A stretch of DNA of 19,923 nucleotides, from positions 1 to 19,923 of the forward strand of contig JAGSPR010000074.1 of assembly GCA_018262455.1 (NCBI GenBank), given 5' to 3'. The DNA is from Deltaproteobacteria bacterium. GTDB lineage: Bacteria > Myxococcota > Polyangia > Haliangiales > Haliangiaceae. The stretch's first letter is position 1; every line of letters starts with the position of its first letter. The notes under the pieces are model-generated. The model ran no database searches and was not told the DNA's origin. It worked only from the letters and a program-made list of their open reading frames with translations. Position numbers and translations under genes: made by a program. This document shows, piece after piece, positions 8,044 through 15,803 of the stretch.

Positions 8044-9044
8044 GCGGCGCTCCCCGGCGAGCCATCGAGCGGGTAATGACAGCGCACGTGGGACCGCCCG
8101 AGCTGGACGAGCGGGGGCTCCTGATCGTGGCACAGCTGCGCCGCGGCCGGGCAACGATCGACGAACTTGCAGCCGTTCGGCAGCTCCGACAGCGACGGCA
8201 CCATGCCCTTGATCTCGACGAGGCGCTTGCGCTCTGCCACCTCGTCGCCGTCACCATAGCTCGGGACCGAGCGCAGCAAGCCCGCGGTGTAGTGGTGGCG
8301 CGGCGCCGCGAACAGCGTCTCCGCGCTGGCGCGCTCGACGATCCGGCCGGCGTACATCACGACGACCTCATCGCAGGTCTCGGCGACGACCCCGAGATCG
8401 TGCGTGATCAACAGGATCGACATGCCGAGCTCGCGCTGGAGCCTGCGTAGCAGTTCCAGGATCTGGGCCTGGATGGTGACGTCGAGCGCGGTGGTCGGTT
8501 CGTCGGCGATCAGCAGGTCGGGCTTGCACGCGAGTGCCATCGCGATCATCACGCGCTGGCGCATGCCACCGGAGAGCTGATGCGGATACGCATCGACGCG
8601 CTCGTCGGGAGCCGGGATGCCGACGAGCCGGAACATCTCGATCGCGATCGCGCGCGCTTGCTGGCGCGACTTGTGCTGATGCAGCCGCACGGCCTCGCCG
8701 ACCTGGTCACCGACGGTGAACACCGGATTGAGCGAGGTCATGGGTTCCTGGAAGATCATCGCGATCCGGTTGCCGCGGATCTTGCGCATCTCGGCCGGTG
8801 GCAGCGCGAGCAGGTCCTTGCCGGCATACAAGATCTTGCCCGCCGCGATGGTGCCGGGTGGCGACGCGATCAACCGCATGATCGAGAGCGCGGTGACGCT
8901 CTTGCCGCAACCCGACTCGCCGACGACCCCGAGCGTCCCGCGCGCGGGGATCTCGAACGACACGCCATCGACCGCGCGGACCGTCCCGGACTGGGTGCGG
9001 AACTCCGTCACCAGCTCGCGGACGTCGAGCAACGGGTCGGCCAT
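8040..9044 (-). CDS. OppD/DppD-type peptide ABC transporter ATP-binding protein
   Basis: This 334-residue ATPase is the partner of the OppF-type protein; such pairs form a heterodimer on the inner face of the cytoplasmic membrane. The Walker A motif G-E-S-G-C-G-K-S is at 42-49, the signature L-S-G-G-M-R-Q-R at 157-164, Walker B L-L-I-A-D-E at 177-182, and the H-loop His at 215. [11 protein letters not shown] (97-107) is the characteristic OppD Q-loop region. The C-terminus keeps the Cys-containing tail of the family (G-C-K-F-V-D-R-C-P). Length is normal. The ATG has a weak AAGG 9 bases before it. The stop overlaps the oppF start, so the two are coupled. The gene lies 41 bases after the Calx-beta lipoprotein gene. 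The usual OppB/OppC permeases and OppA binding protein are not in this window. Confidence 0.9.
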   Translation of the reverse strand: MADPLLDVRELVTEFRTQSGTVRAVDGVSFEIPARGTLGVVGESGCGKSVTALSIMRLIASPPGTIAAGKILYAGKDLLALPPAEMRKIRGNRIAMIFQEPMTSLNPVFTVGDQVGEAVRLHQHKSRQQARAIAIEMFRLVGIPAPDERVDAYPHQLSGGMRQRVMIAMALACKPDLLIADEPTTALDVTIQAQILELLRRLQRELGMSILLITHDLGVVAETCDEVVVMYAGRIVERASAETLFAAPRHHYTAGLLRSVPSYGDGDEVAERKRLVEIKGMVPSLSELPNGCKFVDRCPAAAQLCHDQEPPLVQLGRSHVRCHYPLDGSPGSAA

Positions 9045-9085
9045 CAGCTCGAGACCTTAGCCCAAGGACGTCGCCACACGCCGGG

Positions 9086-11206
9086 CTACGGAACGATCTT
9101 GCCCGCGCTGACCGTGCCGGCGAGCGCGCTCGAGCCCTTGATGAACCCGCCGCCGCCGCCGCCGGCCCCGCCACCCTTGCCACCGCCGCCATCGGTCCCC
9201 GCGGTCGCGGCCGTCGCACCGGCGGATCCGTTGCCACCCGCCCCCCCGGCCCCACCGGCGTTGCCACCGAGCGCGGGCGAGGTCGGCGCTCCGGCCGAGG
9301 GGTCCGCGCCGGGTCCGCCGTTGCTGTTGCTGTCGGCACCCTGACCACCACCGCCGCCGTTCGCCAGCAGCGTGCCGTTGGCGCTGAGCGTGGCGGCATC
9401 GAGCAGGATCATGCCGCCCGCGCCCGCTCCGCCACCGCCGCCGGCGTCGGCCGCACCGCCATCGCCGCCGCCCCCCGACACGTTGATCGACCCGGAGATC
9501 GAGATCGTGCCGGCCACGAGGTACACGGCGCCCCCGGCCCCACCCCCGAGACCACCGGCGCCCCCGCCGCCCGCGCCGCTGCCGTTGCCGCCATCCTGGC
9601 CGCGACAGCCGCCGCGCAGGATCGTCGGATCGCTGGCGTCCGCGGTGGGGGCATTCCCGCCCTTCACGTTGCCGCCGTCGCCGCCCGCCCCGTCGCCGCC
9701 CTTGCTCATGAAGCTCGCGCCGGCGCCCGCGCCGCCACCGTTCGAGTTGTTCTGAGGCCCCGCGCCGGCGAACGCCTTGCAGGCCGCGGACGGCCCGCCC
9801 GGCCCGTCCGCGGTGCCCTGGGCCGCGGCATCGAGCCCTGCGGAGATCGTGATCGCGCCGGTCGCGAACACCACGAGCGGACGCGAGCCAGCGACCCTGA
9901 GCCCGCCGCCATTGACGTTGACGTTGGCCGCGATCACGAAGCAGGACGCTGGCTGATTGCCCGCGGTCCAGCCCGCCGGCTGGGTGGTCGCGCACCTCGG
10001 GTCGGTGTCGGTGTTGAGCGAGCCGCCGAGCACGGTCGTCCCGGTCGGCGCGGTGGTCGGGCACACGCGGAAGGCCCCGCGCCCCAGGCAGTCGTCGTCG
10101 ACGATCGTCAGGAGGTGGGTCGGGATCGTTCCGAGCGTCGCGTTCGTGGGAGTCCCGAGCGCGACGTTGAGCAGCTCGTCGACCTCGCCGATCGCGTCGT
10201 TGGCGATCGTGATCGTGATCGTCTGAGTCAGCGTGCCGGGCGCGAACGACAGCGGGCTCGCGGTGGAGAACGTGAAGTCGCCCGGCGTCGACGCGGTGGT
10301 CCCCGTCGCGGCGGCGAACGGCGCCGTCACGGTCAGGCCACTCGCGGTCGACAGCGCGGCGGTGAGCGTGACGGTGGCCGTGCCCTCGGTCACCGACGAC
10401 GAGGCCGCGGTGAACGACACGGTCGGGGGCGAGTCCTCGTCGACGATCGTGTGGGTCAGCGTGGACCTGGTTCCCACGAGGATCTCGGGTGAGGGGTTGT
10501 CGAGCTGGAGCACGACGGTCTCCGGGTCCTCGTCGAGCGTGTCGTTGACCTCGCCGATCGCGACCATCTGCGACGTCTCGCCGGCGGCGAACGTGACGGT
10601 CTGCTGGTTTGCGACCGCGAAGTCGACCCCTGGCGTCGCCGTGCCCGAGACGCCGAGCTGGACCGTGGTGACCGCAGAGGCGGGCTTGTCGAGCATGACG
10701 AGCGCCATCGTCTGCGTCGGCTCGCTGGTGCTCGAGGTCACCACCGCGAACTCGACGCGCGGCAGCAGCGTGTTGCTGATCGTGATCGTGTGGGTGGTGG
10801 TCGCGGCGAGCGTGGCACCCGACGGGGCCGACAGCGTCACCACGATCGTCTCGTCCGACTCGGCCTCGTCGCCGTCGCCGAGGATCGAGATCGGGATCTC
10901 CGCCTGGGTCTGTCCGGCCGCCACGGTCAGCGACGAGCTCGAGATCACGAAGTCCACCCCGGGAGTGGCGGTCCCGTCGGTGCGGGCATACGACACGGTG
11001 ACCGGGGCGTCGGTCGGCGCGGACAACACGACGGGGATCATCAGGGTGCCCGAGGCCTCGTCGGCACTCGACGAGCTGGTCTCGAACCCGATCGTCGTCG
11101 ACGTGTCGTCACCGCCATCGGAGGGCGCTGCGGGGGGGGTGAAGCTGCACGCACCGATCCCAAGCATCAGCGCCGCCAAGCGGCTCGAACCGGACATGAA
11201 CGCCAT
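9086..11206 (-). CDS. Calx-beta / glycine-rich surface lipoprotein
   Basis: The start is placed at the ATG at 11206, giving 706 residues; ATG 11197 is equally good, and an open frame reaches a TTG at 11236. The signal peptide ends in I-G-A-C, lipidated at Cys20. Three Calx-beta-like domains follow at about 37-146, 150-257 and 260-372. Each ends in a Thr/Ile-rich strand, the second and third with D-E-D or D-D-D, and the first two share G-T-A-T-P-G-V-D-F. These domains usually bind Ca2+. Residues about 372-465 are a Cys-containing spacer. From about 465 almost to the end runs a Gly/Ala/Asn/Ser-rich region built of GGxGG units, broken by short strands such as G-T-I-S-I-S-G-S-I. This recalls PE-PGRS or surface-layer adhesins. 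The likely site is the cell surface; the ligand is unknown. It is encoded just downstream of copA on the same strand. Confidence 0.75.
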   Translation of the reverse strand: MAFMSGSSRLAALMLGIGACSFTPPAAPSDGGDDTSTTIGFETSSSSADEASGTLMIPVVLSAPTDAPVTVSYARTDGTATPGVDFVISSSSLTVAAGQTQAEIPISILGDGDEAESDETIVVTLSAPSGATLAATTTHTITISNTLLPRVEFAVVTSSTSEPTQTMALVMLDKPASAVTTVQLGVSGTATPGVDFAVANQQTVTFAAGETSQMVAIGEVNDTLDEDPETVVLQLDNPSPEILVGTRSTLTHTIVDEDSPPTVSFTAASSSVTEGTATVTLTAALSTASGLTVTAPFAAATGTTASTPGDFTFSTASPLSFAPGTLTQTITITIANDAIGEVDELLNVALGTPTNATLGTIPTHLLTIVDDDCLGRGAFRVCPTTAPTGTTVLGGSLNTDTDPRCATTQPAGWTAGNQPASCFVIAANVNVNGGGLRVAGSRPLVVFATGAITISAGLDAAAQGTADGPGGPSAACKAFAGAGPQNNSNGGGAGAGASFMSKGGDGAGGDGGNVKGGNAPTADASDPTILRGGCRGQDGGNGSGAGGGGAGGLGGGAGGAVYLVAGTISISGSINVSGGGGDGGAADAGGGGGAGAGGMILLDAATLSANGTLLANGGGGGQGADSNSNGGPGADPSAGAPTSPALGGNAGGAGGAGGNGSAGATAATAGTDGGGGKGGGAGGGGGGFIKGSSALAGTVSAGKIVP
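9105..9805 (-). repeat. glycine-codon-rich low-complexity tract
   Basis: This tract encodes the Gly-rich end of the Calx-beta lipoprotein. On the plus strand it appears as many imperfect short runs of GCC/CCG/CCC. It is irregular, with no fixed unit length, so it is a protein-level low-complexity repeat rather than a DNA tandem array. It could be prone to slippage or recombination and to assembly errors. Confidence 0.6.
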
Positions 11207-11214
11207 CTCGCCAC

Positions 11215-11250
11215 ATGATCGCCGGTTCCTCGACAATGCTCAAGTTGTCG
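11215..11250 (-). promoter_or_regulatory. possible promoter with overlapping inverted repeat before the Calx-beta gene
   Basis: On the minus strand TTGAGC (11243-11238) and GATCAT (11220-11215) are separated by 17 bases, each matching the sigma-70 hexamers at four of six positions. The -10 lies 8 bases before the ATG at 11206. An inverted repeat, CGACAA and TTGTCG with an 8-base loop (11231-11250), spans the -35. It has no T-run, so it is more likely an operator than a terminator for copA. Both matches are weak. Confidence 0.3.
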
Positions 11251-11286
11251 TCGATCTTGGGTGATCTACTCCACATGCGCCCCCCG

Positions 11287-13524
11287 TCAGGGAGCCCACT
11301 TGCGGAGCCGGAGCGACGACAGCAGGACGGAGACGCTCGATAACGACATTGCCGCACTCGCGAGTACAGGCGACAGCAGGCCCGCCGCGGCGATCGGGAT
11401 GCAGACCACGTTGTAGATCGAAGCGGCCGCGAGGTTCCGGCGGATCGTTCGCAGCGTCGCCCGCGCGAGCGCGAGTGCCGTTGGCAGCGCGCCGATCCCA
11501 CCGCGCAGCAGCGTCACCTCGGCGGCGGACGCCGCGATGTCGGTGCCGGACCCGAGCGCGATCCCGAGGTCCGCGGCCGCGAGCGCGGGGGCGTCATTGA
11601 TGCCATCTCCCACCATCGCGACCGAGCGGTGGGGGCCGGCGGAGCGCTCGCTCGCAACGATCGCGGCCTTCGCCGTCGGCCGCGCACCCGCGTGGACCTG
11701 CGTGATCCCGACCTCGCTCGCGATCCAGTGCGCTGCCGCCTCGCGGTCTCCGGTGATGAGGATCGGCTCGATCCCGAGCGCCCGCAGCGCGGTGATCGTC
11801 GCGCGCGCCTCGGCGGCGGGCGGATCAGCCACCGCCACGATCCCGACGTAGCGCCCGTCGATCGCGCCGTGCGACACCGTGGCTCCCGGTGGCGCCGCGA
11901 GCTCCGCAGGAAGCGCGATGCCCGCGAGCGCGAGGAAGTCTGCCGTGCCAACCAGCACTCGCTTGCCCGTGACGGTGGCGGAGATCCCGGCACCCGGCTC
12001 GACCGTGGCGTCCGTGGGACGCTCGAGCGCGAGCCCACGGGCCCGCGCGCCATCGACGATCGCACGCGCGATCGGGTGCTCGCTCGCGAGCTCGGCCGAG
12101 GCGATCACCGCCAGCTCCGGCAGGGTCACGGCAGGCGTGGCCGAGGGTGACGCGGCCATCTCGAGCAGCGTGGGCTTGCCCGTGGTGAGCGTACCGGTCT
12201 TGTCGAGACACACGACGTTGATCGTGCTCGCGCGCTCGAGAGCGGCACCGCTGCGGAACAGGATGCCGAGCTCGGCACCTCGCGCGGTCCCGACCGCGAC
12301 GGCAGCCGGGGTTGCGAGTCCGAGCGCGCACGGGCACGCGATCACGAGCACGGCGACCATCCGCTCGATCGCGACCGCGGAGCCCACGCCCGCGACCAGC
12401 CACGCGCCGAGTGTCACCGCGGCGATCACCAGCACGATCGGGACGAACACCGCCGACACCCGATCCGCGAGCCGCGCGATCGGCGCCTTGGTGCCCTGCG
12501 CATCCTCGACGGCGCGCGCGATCCTGGCGAGCGAGGTGTCGGCGCCGGCACGCGCCACGCGGATCGACAGCGCGCCATGGTGATTGAGCGTGCCCGCGTA
12601 GACCGGCGCGCCCTCGGCCTTGTCGACGGGCATCGACTCGCCGGTGAGCAGCGCCTCGTCGACGGCCGAGCGCCCCTCGATCACGGTGCCGTCCGCGGCG
12701 ATCCGCTCGCCGGGCCGCACGAGGATGATGTCGCCGGCGGCGAGCGCGGCCGCCTCGACGTCGTGGTCCTGGCCGTCCACCACGCGGCGTGCGGTCGACG
12801 GGGCGAGCGACAGCAGGCCCCGCACGGCGTCCGCGAGACGCGAGCGCGCCCGCGCCTCGAGCAGCTTGCCGACCATGACGAACGCGACGATCGCCGCAGC
12901 CGCCTCGAAGTAGAGCTCGGGCGCATGGATGCGCGGGCCTGCGAGCCAGCGCGCCGCACTCACCGCGGACGACAGCCACGCAGCTCCGGAGCCGAGCGCG
13001 ATCAGGGTGTTCATGTCGGGGCTGCGATGCGCGACTGCGCGGACACCGGCGCGGAAGTAGCGCGCTCCCGGCCCGAGCACGACGACCGAGCCGAGCGCGA
13101 GCTGTGCGATCACGCTGGCGGTGCTGTCAAACACGCCATGCGCCATCGCGATCACGAGCAGGGGCACGGTCGCGGCGATCGCGAGGACCGCATCGCGGCG
13201 CAGGCCCGCGTGCTCCAGGCCCTGAGCGCGCTCGATCGCCGCCAGGCGCGCGGCTCCGGAGGCCGGCGAGCCCGCACTGCCCGGTTCGCTGATCGCATCG
13301 GCCGGGACCTCATAGCCCGCGGCGCGAATCGCCGCGGCGGCGGCGCCGATCGTGGTGAGCGCCGGATCGATGACGATCCGCGCCCGCGACAGGGGCAGGT
13401 TCACCTCGGCACTCGTGATCCCGGGGACCGCGAGGGCGGCCCGCTCCACCCTGCGCACGCACGCTGCGCACGTCATCCCGAGGACCGGAAGGTCGAGTGT
13501 CGTGTGGGCAATCGTTTCGGGCAT
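11287..13524 (-). CDS. copA: Cu(I)-exporting P1B-type ATPase, CopA family
   Basis: This 745-residue inner-membrane pump uses ATP to move Cu(I) out of the cytoplasm. One heavy-metal-associated domain opens the protein, with G-M-T-C-A-A-C at 16-22. The actuator T-G-E-S is at 294-297. The membrane copper site has all expected parts: C-P-C at 397-399, Y-N at 704-705, and M-S-L-S-S at 726-730. The phosphorylation motif D-K-T-G-T-L-T begins at Asp441, the nucleotide-binding S-E-H-P is at 481-484, and G-D-G-I-N-D is at 639-644. This set of residues is diagnostic of Cu(I) rather than Zn/Cd or Co transport. Length is normal for a one-HMA member. AGGGA lies 7 bases before the ATG. It diverges from the copZ-like gene with only 14 bases between starts. 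The Calx-beta gene follows on the same strand. Confidence 0.93.
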   Translation of the reverse strand: MPETIAHTTLDLPVLGMTCAACVRRVERAALAVPGITSAEVNLPLSRARIVIDPALTTIGAAAAAIRAAGYEVPADAISEPGSAGSPASGAARLAAIERAQGLEHAGLRRDAVLAIAATVPLLVIAMAHGVFDSTASVIAQLALGSVVVLGPGARYFRAGVRAVAHRSPDMNTLIALGSGAAWLSSAVSAARWLAGPRIHAPELYFEAAAAIVAFVMVGKLLEARARSRLADAVRGLLSLAPSTARRVVDGQDHDVEAAALAAGDIILVRPGERIAADGTVIEGRSAVDEALLTGESMPVDKAEGAPVYAGTLNHHGALSIRVARAGADTSLARIARAVEDAQGTKAPIARLADRVSAVFVPIVLVIAAVTLGAWLVAGVGSAVAIERMVAVLVIACPCALGLATPAAVAVGTARGAELGILFRSGAALERASTINVVCLDKTGTLTTGKPTLLEMAASPSATPAVTLPELAVIASAELASEHPIARAIVDGARARGLALERPTDATVEPGAGISATVTGKRVLVGTADFLALAGIALPAELAAPPGATVSHGAIDGRYVGIVAVADPPAAEARATITALRALGIEPILITGDREAAAHWIASEVGITQVHAGARPTAKAAIVASERSAGPHRSVAMVGDGINDAPALAAADLGIALGSGTDIAASAAEVTLLRGGIGALPTALALARATLRTIRRNLAAASIYNVVCIPIAAAGLLSPVLASAAMSLSSVSVLLSSLRLRKWAP

Positions 13525-13538
13525 GCTAGCGTCCCTGA
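13525..13538 (-). promoter_or_regulatory. 14-base divergent gap with copA ribosome site
   Basis: The copA ATG (13524, minus) and the copZ-like GTG (13539, plus) are 14 bases apart. The gap holds AGGGA on the minus strand (13536-13532), a good copA Shine-Dalgarno with 7-base spacing. No such site faces the copZ-like gene. Neither promoter fits in the gap, so both must overlap coding sequence. Confidence 0.65.
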
Positions 13539-13766
13539 GTGATTACCACCTTGCGGATCACCGGCATGACGTGCGGAGGCTGCGTGAAGCATGTCGATGC
13601 GGCGCTCCGTGCGCTGCCGGGGGTCTCGGCGGTCGAGGTGAAGCTCGCGGAGCACCAGGCCAAGGTCGTCCATGATCCCGAGCGATCTCCGCTGACTGGC
13701 CTCGTGGCGGCGGTCGAGGCGGCCGGCTACGAGGCCGCCCTGGCAGCGTCCGACGCGTCGGCTTAA
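13539..13766 (+). CDS. copZ: CopZ-like copper chaperone (heavy-metal-associated domain)
   Basis: This 75-residue single-domain cytosolic protein has the ferredoxin-like heavy-metal-associated fold. The Cu(I) site is G-M-T-C-G-G-C at residues 9-15, followed by V-K-H-V-D and the typical L-P-G-V turn at about 26-29. The second half, with V-E-A-A-G-Y-E-A, closes the domain. Known members carry Cu(I) and deliver it to CopA-type pumps or to copper sensors. The GTG start is set by the domain boundary, since the next Met is already inside the metal motif. No ribosome site precedes it, so it may be read from a leaderless transcript. It diverges from copA and heads a five-gene block in the same direction. 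It could also be a general metallochaperone, but the context favours copper. Confidence 0.88.
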   Translation: MITTLRITGMTCGGCVKHVDAALRALPGVSAVEVKLAEHQAKVVHDPERSPLTGLVAAVEAAGYEAALAASDASA

Positions 13767-13790
13767 TCCCGAGCACACTTTCTGGCTTGC

Positions 13791-14249
13791 ATGACCGATC
13801 TGTTGCATACCCGCGGGGTGAGTCGGTTCGCCCTGATGTGGAGTCTCGCGGTCCTGCCGCTCGCCTGCGGCCCTGGCAAACCGGCCGAGCAGCCCCGCCC
13901 GGCGGCGATCGCGACCCACGATGATCCGACCTGCCCGGTGGTCGTGGCAGGAACCTCGGTGAGCGTCGAGGACACCGATCAGGGCGCGGCCTTCGTGTTC
14001 ATCACGACCGGCGACGTCGCCGCGGTGCGATCGCGCGCTTCGGCGCTCGCCGCGATGCACGAGGCGCATCCGCAGATGGGCAGCCAGATGGGTTCGATGA
14101 TCTCGGTGGCCTCGACGGCGACCGCGAGCGAGATCCCCGGAGGCGCGCGCGTGACGTTCACGACCACGAGCGCGAGCGATGCGGCGAAGCTGCAGGCCGA
14201 GCTCCGCATGCACGCGCACCACCTCGCCAGCGGCAGCTGCGTGATGTGA
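13791..14249 (+). CDS. Met/His-rich lipoprotein, candidate periplasmic copper-binding protein
   Basis: This is a 152-residue protein starting at ATG 13791; an internal GTG at 13818 would give a more typical signal peptide length and is a real alternative. A lipobox L-P-L-A-C marks the lipidated Cys26. After a Pro-rich linker come T-C-P-V-V-V, then a short beta-type domain. A Met/His cluster follows (A-M-H-E-A-H-P-Q-M-G-S-Q-M-G-S-M, about residues 84-99). A second half contains a T-F-T-T-T strand, and the tail has M-H-A-H-H and a final C-V-M. Met, His and Cys spaced this way suit Cu(I)/Cu(II) binding, and the gene lies between copZ and a TolC-like gene. I cannot assign a named family. A role in periplasmic copper buffering is inferred from composition and context only. 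Its stop overlaps the next start. Confidence 0.7.
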   Translation: MTDLLHTRGVSRFALMWSLAVLPLACGPGKPAEQPRPAAIATHDDPTCPVVVAGTSVSVEDTDQGAAFVFITTGDVAAVRSRASALAAMHEAHPQMGSQMGSMISVASTATASEIPGGARVTFTTTSASDAAKLQAELRMHAHHLASGSCVM

Positions 14250-14461
14250 TGCGGAGCGGAGGTCTGCTCGGCATCGCGCTCGTCGGAGCGTGCGCGGTTC
14301 GCGGACCGACCGTCGGCTCGACGCACCCTGCGGCGGCGACCGCCCCGATCGGCCGCCTCGCCGGCGCCCCGCCGAGCCTGCGCCCCGGCGCGGTCGTCTA
14401 CCCGGATGTCCCGGCGGTCGCGCCGCCCGAGGCCCCGCACCACCACCACCCCGCACCGTGA
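14249..14461 (+). CDS. small lipoprotein with C-terminal His cluster
   Basis: This 70-residue protein starts at an ATG whose first base is the last base of the upstream stop (TGATG). The signal peptide ends in a lipobox L-V-G-A-C, with lipid Cys15. The mature part, about 55 residues, is rich in Ala, Pro and Gly with little predicted structure. It ends with A-P-H-H-H-H-P-A-P, a cluster able to bind Cu, Ni or Zn. Its stop overlaps the next gene's GTG start (GTGA), so three consecutive lipoprotein genes are chained by start-stop overlaps. That chaining, the lipobox and the flanking copper genes argue that it is real despite its size. No family is recognised. It may be a flexible metal-handing tether beside the TolC-like protein. 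Confidence 0.6.
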   Translation: MRSGGLLGIALVGACAVRGPTVGSTHPAAATAPIGRLAGAPPSLRPGAVVYPDVPAVAPPEAPHHHHPAP

Positions 14462-15798
14462 TCGTGCTCCGGATCTTGCTGGTGCTTGCGATCGCCGGCT
14501 GCGCGCCGTCGAGATCCTGGTTGCAGCGCCCGGTCGACGCCGAGCTGGCACGCCGGCTCGGCCGTGATGCCGACCTGCGGTCGACCGAAGACCCGCGCGT
14601 GGCGGCGGCGATCGCCCTGCGGCTCACCCGTCCTCTCGATGCCGAGGGCGCCGTGCGGATCGCGCTCGCCAACAGCGCGCGCTTGCGGGCCGCGCTCGAC
14701 GAGCTCGGGGTGGCCGGCGGTGGCCTCGCGCTGACGCTCGGACCAACGGAGCTCGAGCTCGCCCACCGCCACGGGGGCGGGGGCAACGAGCTCGAGGTGT
14801 CCGCGGTCCAGGACATCCTCACCGTGATCACCGCCGGGCGCCGTCGCGCCGCCGCCCGCGCGGAGCTGTCCGCCGCCCGCGCGACCGCGACCGCGACCGC
14901 GCTCCGGCTCGCGGCCCGCGTCGAGATCGCCTTTCACGATCTGCTCGCCGCACAGCAGGAGCTCGAGCTCCGCGGCACCGCGTTCGACGCGGCCGACGCC
15001 GCCGCGATCCTCCGCGAACGCATGCACGCCGCCGGCAACGCCTCGGATCTCGCTCGGGCCCGCGATCGCGACGCCCGCGAGCAAGCACGGATCGAGGTGG
15101 CGCGTGCCGAGGCCGCGATCGAGGCCCGCCGAGAGGAGCTCAACGCGCTGCTCGGGCTCACCGGCGAGCAGACGAAGTGGAGCGCGAGCGGACGGTTGCC
15201 CGACGTCCCCGCCACCGCACCGTCTCTCGATGGCCTCGAAGCGGCCGCGGTCACCGCGAACCTCGAGCTCGCCGCCGGGCGCGCGCGCGTCGATGCGGCG
15301 GCCAACCAGGCAGCCGACCAGCGCCTGCGGACGTTCCTGCCGCGGCTCGGCCTCGGCGTCTCGGCGGTCGATCACAACCACATCCTCCAGGTCGGGCCGG
15401 TGATCCAGCTCGGGATCCCGCTGCTCGACTGGAACACCGGCGGGCGCGCGCGGGCCCGGGCGGAGCTCAGCCGGGTCCAGCACGAGCTCACGGCGGTCGC
15501 GGTCGAGCTCCGGGCGGGTGCGCGGCTCGCGCGGATCGCGGCGCTCGCGGCCTATGGCGAAGCACGCCACCTCCACGATGTCGTGTTGCCGCTGCGCCAG
15601 CAGATCGTCGACGAGACGCTCAAGCACTACAACGCGATGGACGCCGATCCGTTCGCGCTGATCCTGTCGCGTCGGGATCTCGCTGATGCGGGACATCAGT
15701 ACGTGGATGCCTTGAGGCGCTACGCCAATGCGATCAGCGCCGTGTCGGCGCTCGAGCGTGGCGTGCTCGTCGATGCAGCCGCAGATAGGTCACACTGA
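14458..15798 (+). CDS. TolC/CusC-like outer-membrane efflux lipoprotein
   Basis: This 446-residue protein starts at GTG 14458, within the upstream stop. That start gives a clean signal peptide with lipobox A-I-A-G-C, lipid Cys15; a longer frame from 14290 only reads antisense-like Arg/Pro sequence. The mature chain is mostly long amphipathic Ala/Arg/Leu-rich helices with heptad character, interrupted by short strands. It is arranged as two tandem halves, as in outer-membrane efflux (OEP) proteins of the CusC/CzcC group, which form trimeric channel-tunnels and are often lipidated. Landmarks are L-D-A-E-G-A-V-R-I-A-L-A-N, a first-half E-V-S-A-V-Q-D, and a second-half G-I-P-L-L-D-W-N-T-G-G. The copper context suggests metal efflux, yet no CusA/CusB-type genes are adjacent. 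It presumably works with partners encoded elsewhere. Confidence 0.8.
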   Translation: MIVLRILLVLAIAGCAPSRSWLQRPVDAELARRLGRDADLRSTEDPRVAAAIALRLTRPLDAEGAVRIALANSARLRAALDELGVAGGGLALTLGPTELELAHRHGGGGNELEVSAVQDILTVITAGRRRAAARAELSAARATATATALRLAARVEIAFHDLLAAQQELELRGTAFDAADAAAILRERMHAAGNASDLARARDRDAREQARIEVARAEAAIEARREELNALLGLTGEQTKWSASGRLPDVPATAPSLDGLEAAAVTANLELAAGRARVDAAANQAADQRLRTFLPRLGLGVSAVDHNHILQVGPVIQLGIPLLDWNTGGRARARAELSRVQHELTAVAVELRAGARLARIAALAAYGEARHLHDVVLPLRQQIVDETLKHYNAMDADPFALILSRRDLADAGHQYVDALRRYANAISAVSALERGVLVDAAADRSH

Positions 15799-15803
15799 GC
15801 GCC

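Noticed and set aside
9058..9088. TAGCCC...GGGCTA inverted repeat between the Calx-beta gene and oppD
   Set aside because: The stem is short, the loop is 19 bases, and no T-run follows on the minus strand, so a terminator is not supported.
9105..9805. CRISPR-like or tandem DNA array in the GCC/CCG-rich tract
   Set aside because: There is no constant repeat length or spacer structure; it is glycine-codon bias in an open frame.
13483..13494. GACC-GGAA-GGTC near the copA start, resembling half of a CueR operator
   Set aside because: Only one half-site matches; the second GGAAGGT at proper spacing is missing, and the bases are explained by the D-L-P-V codons of copA.
13473..14831. 452-codon minus-strand frame crossing copZ and the small lipoproteins
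   Set aside because: It is Ser/Arg-rich low complexity, antisense to three genes with lipoboxes or a metal motif, and covers the divergent copA start.
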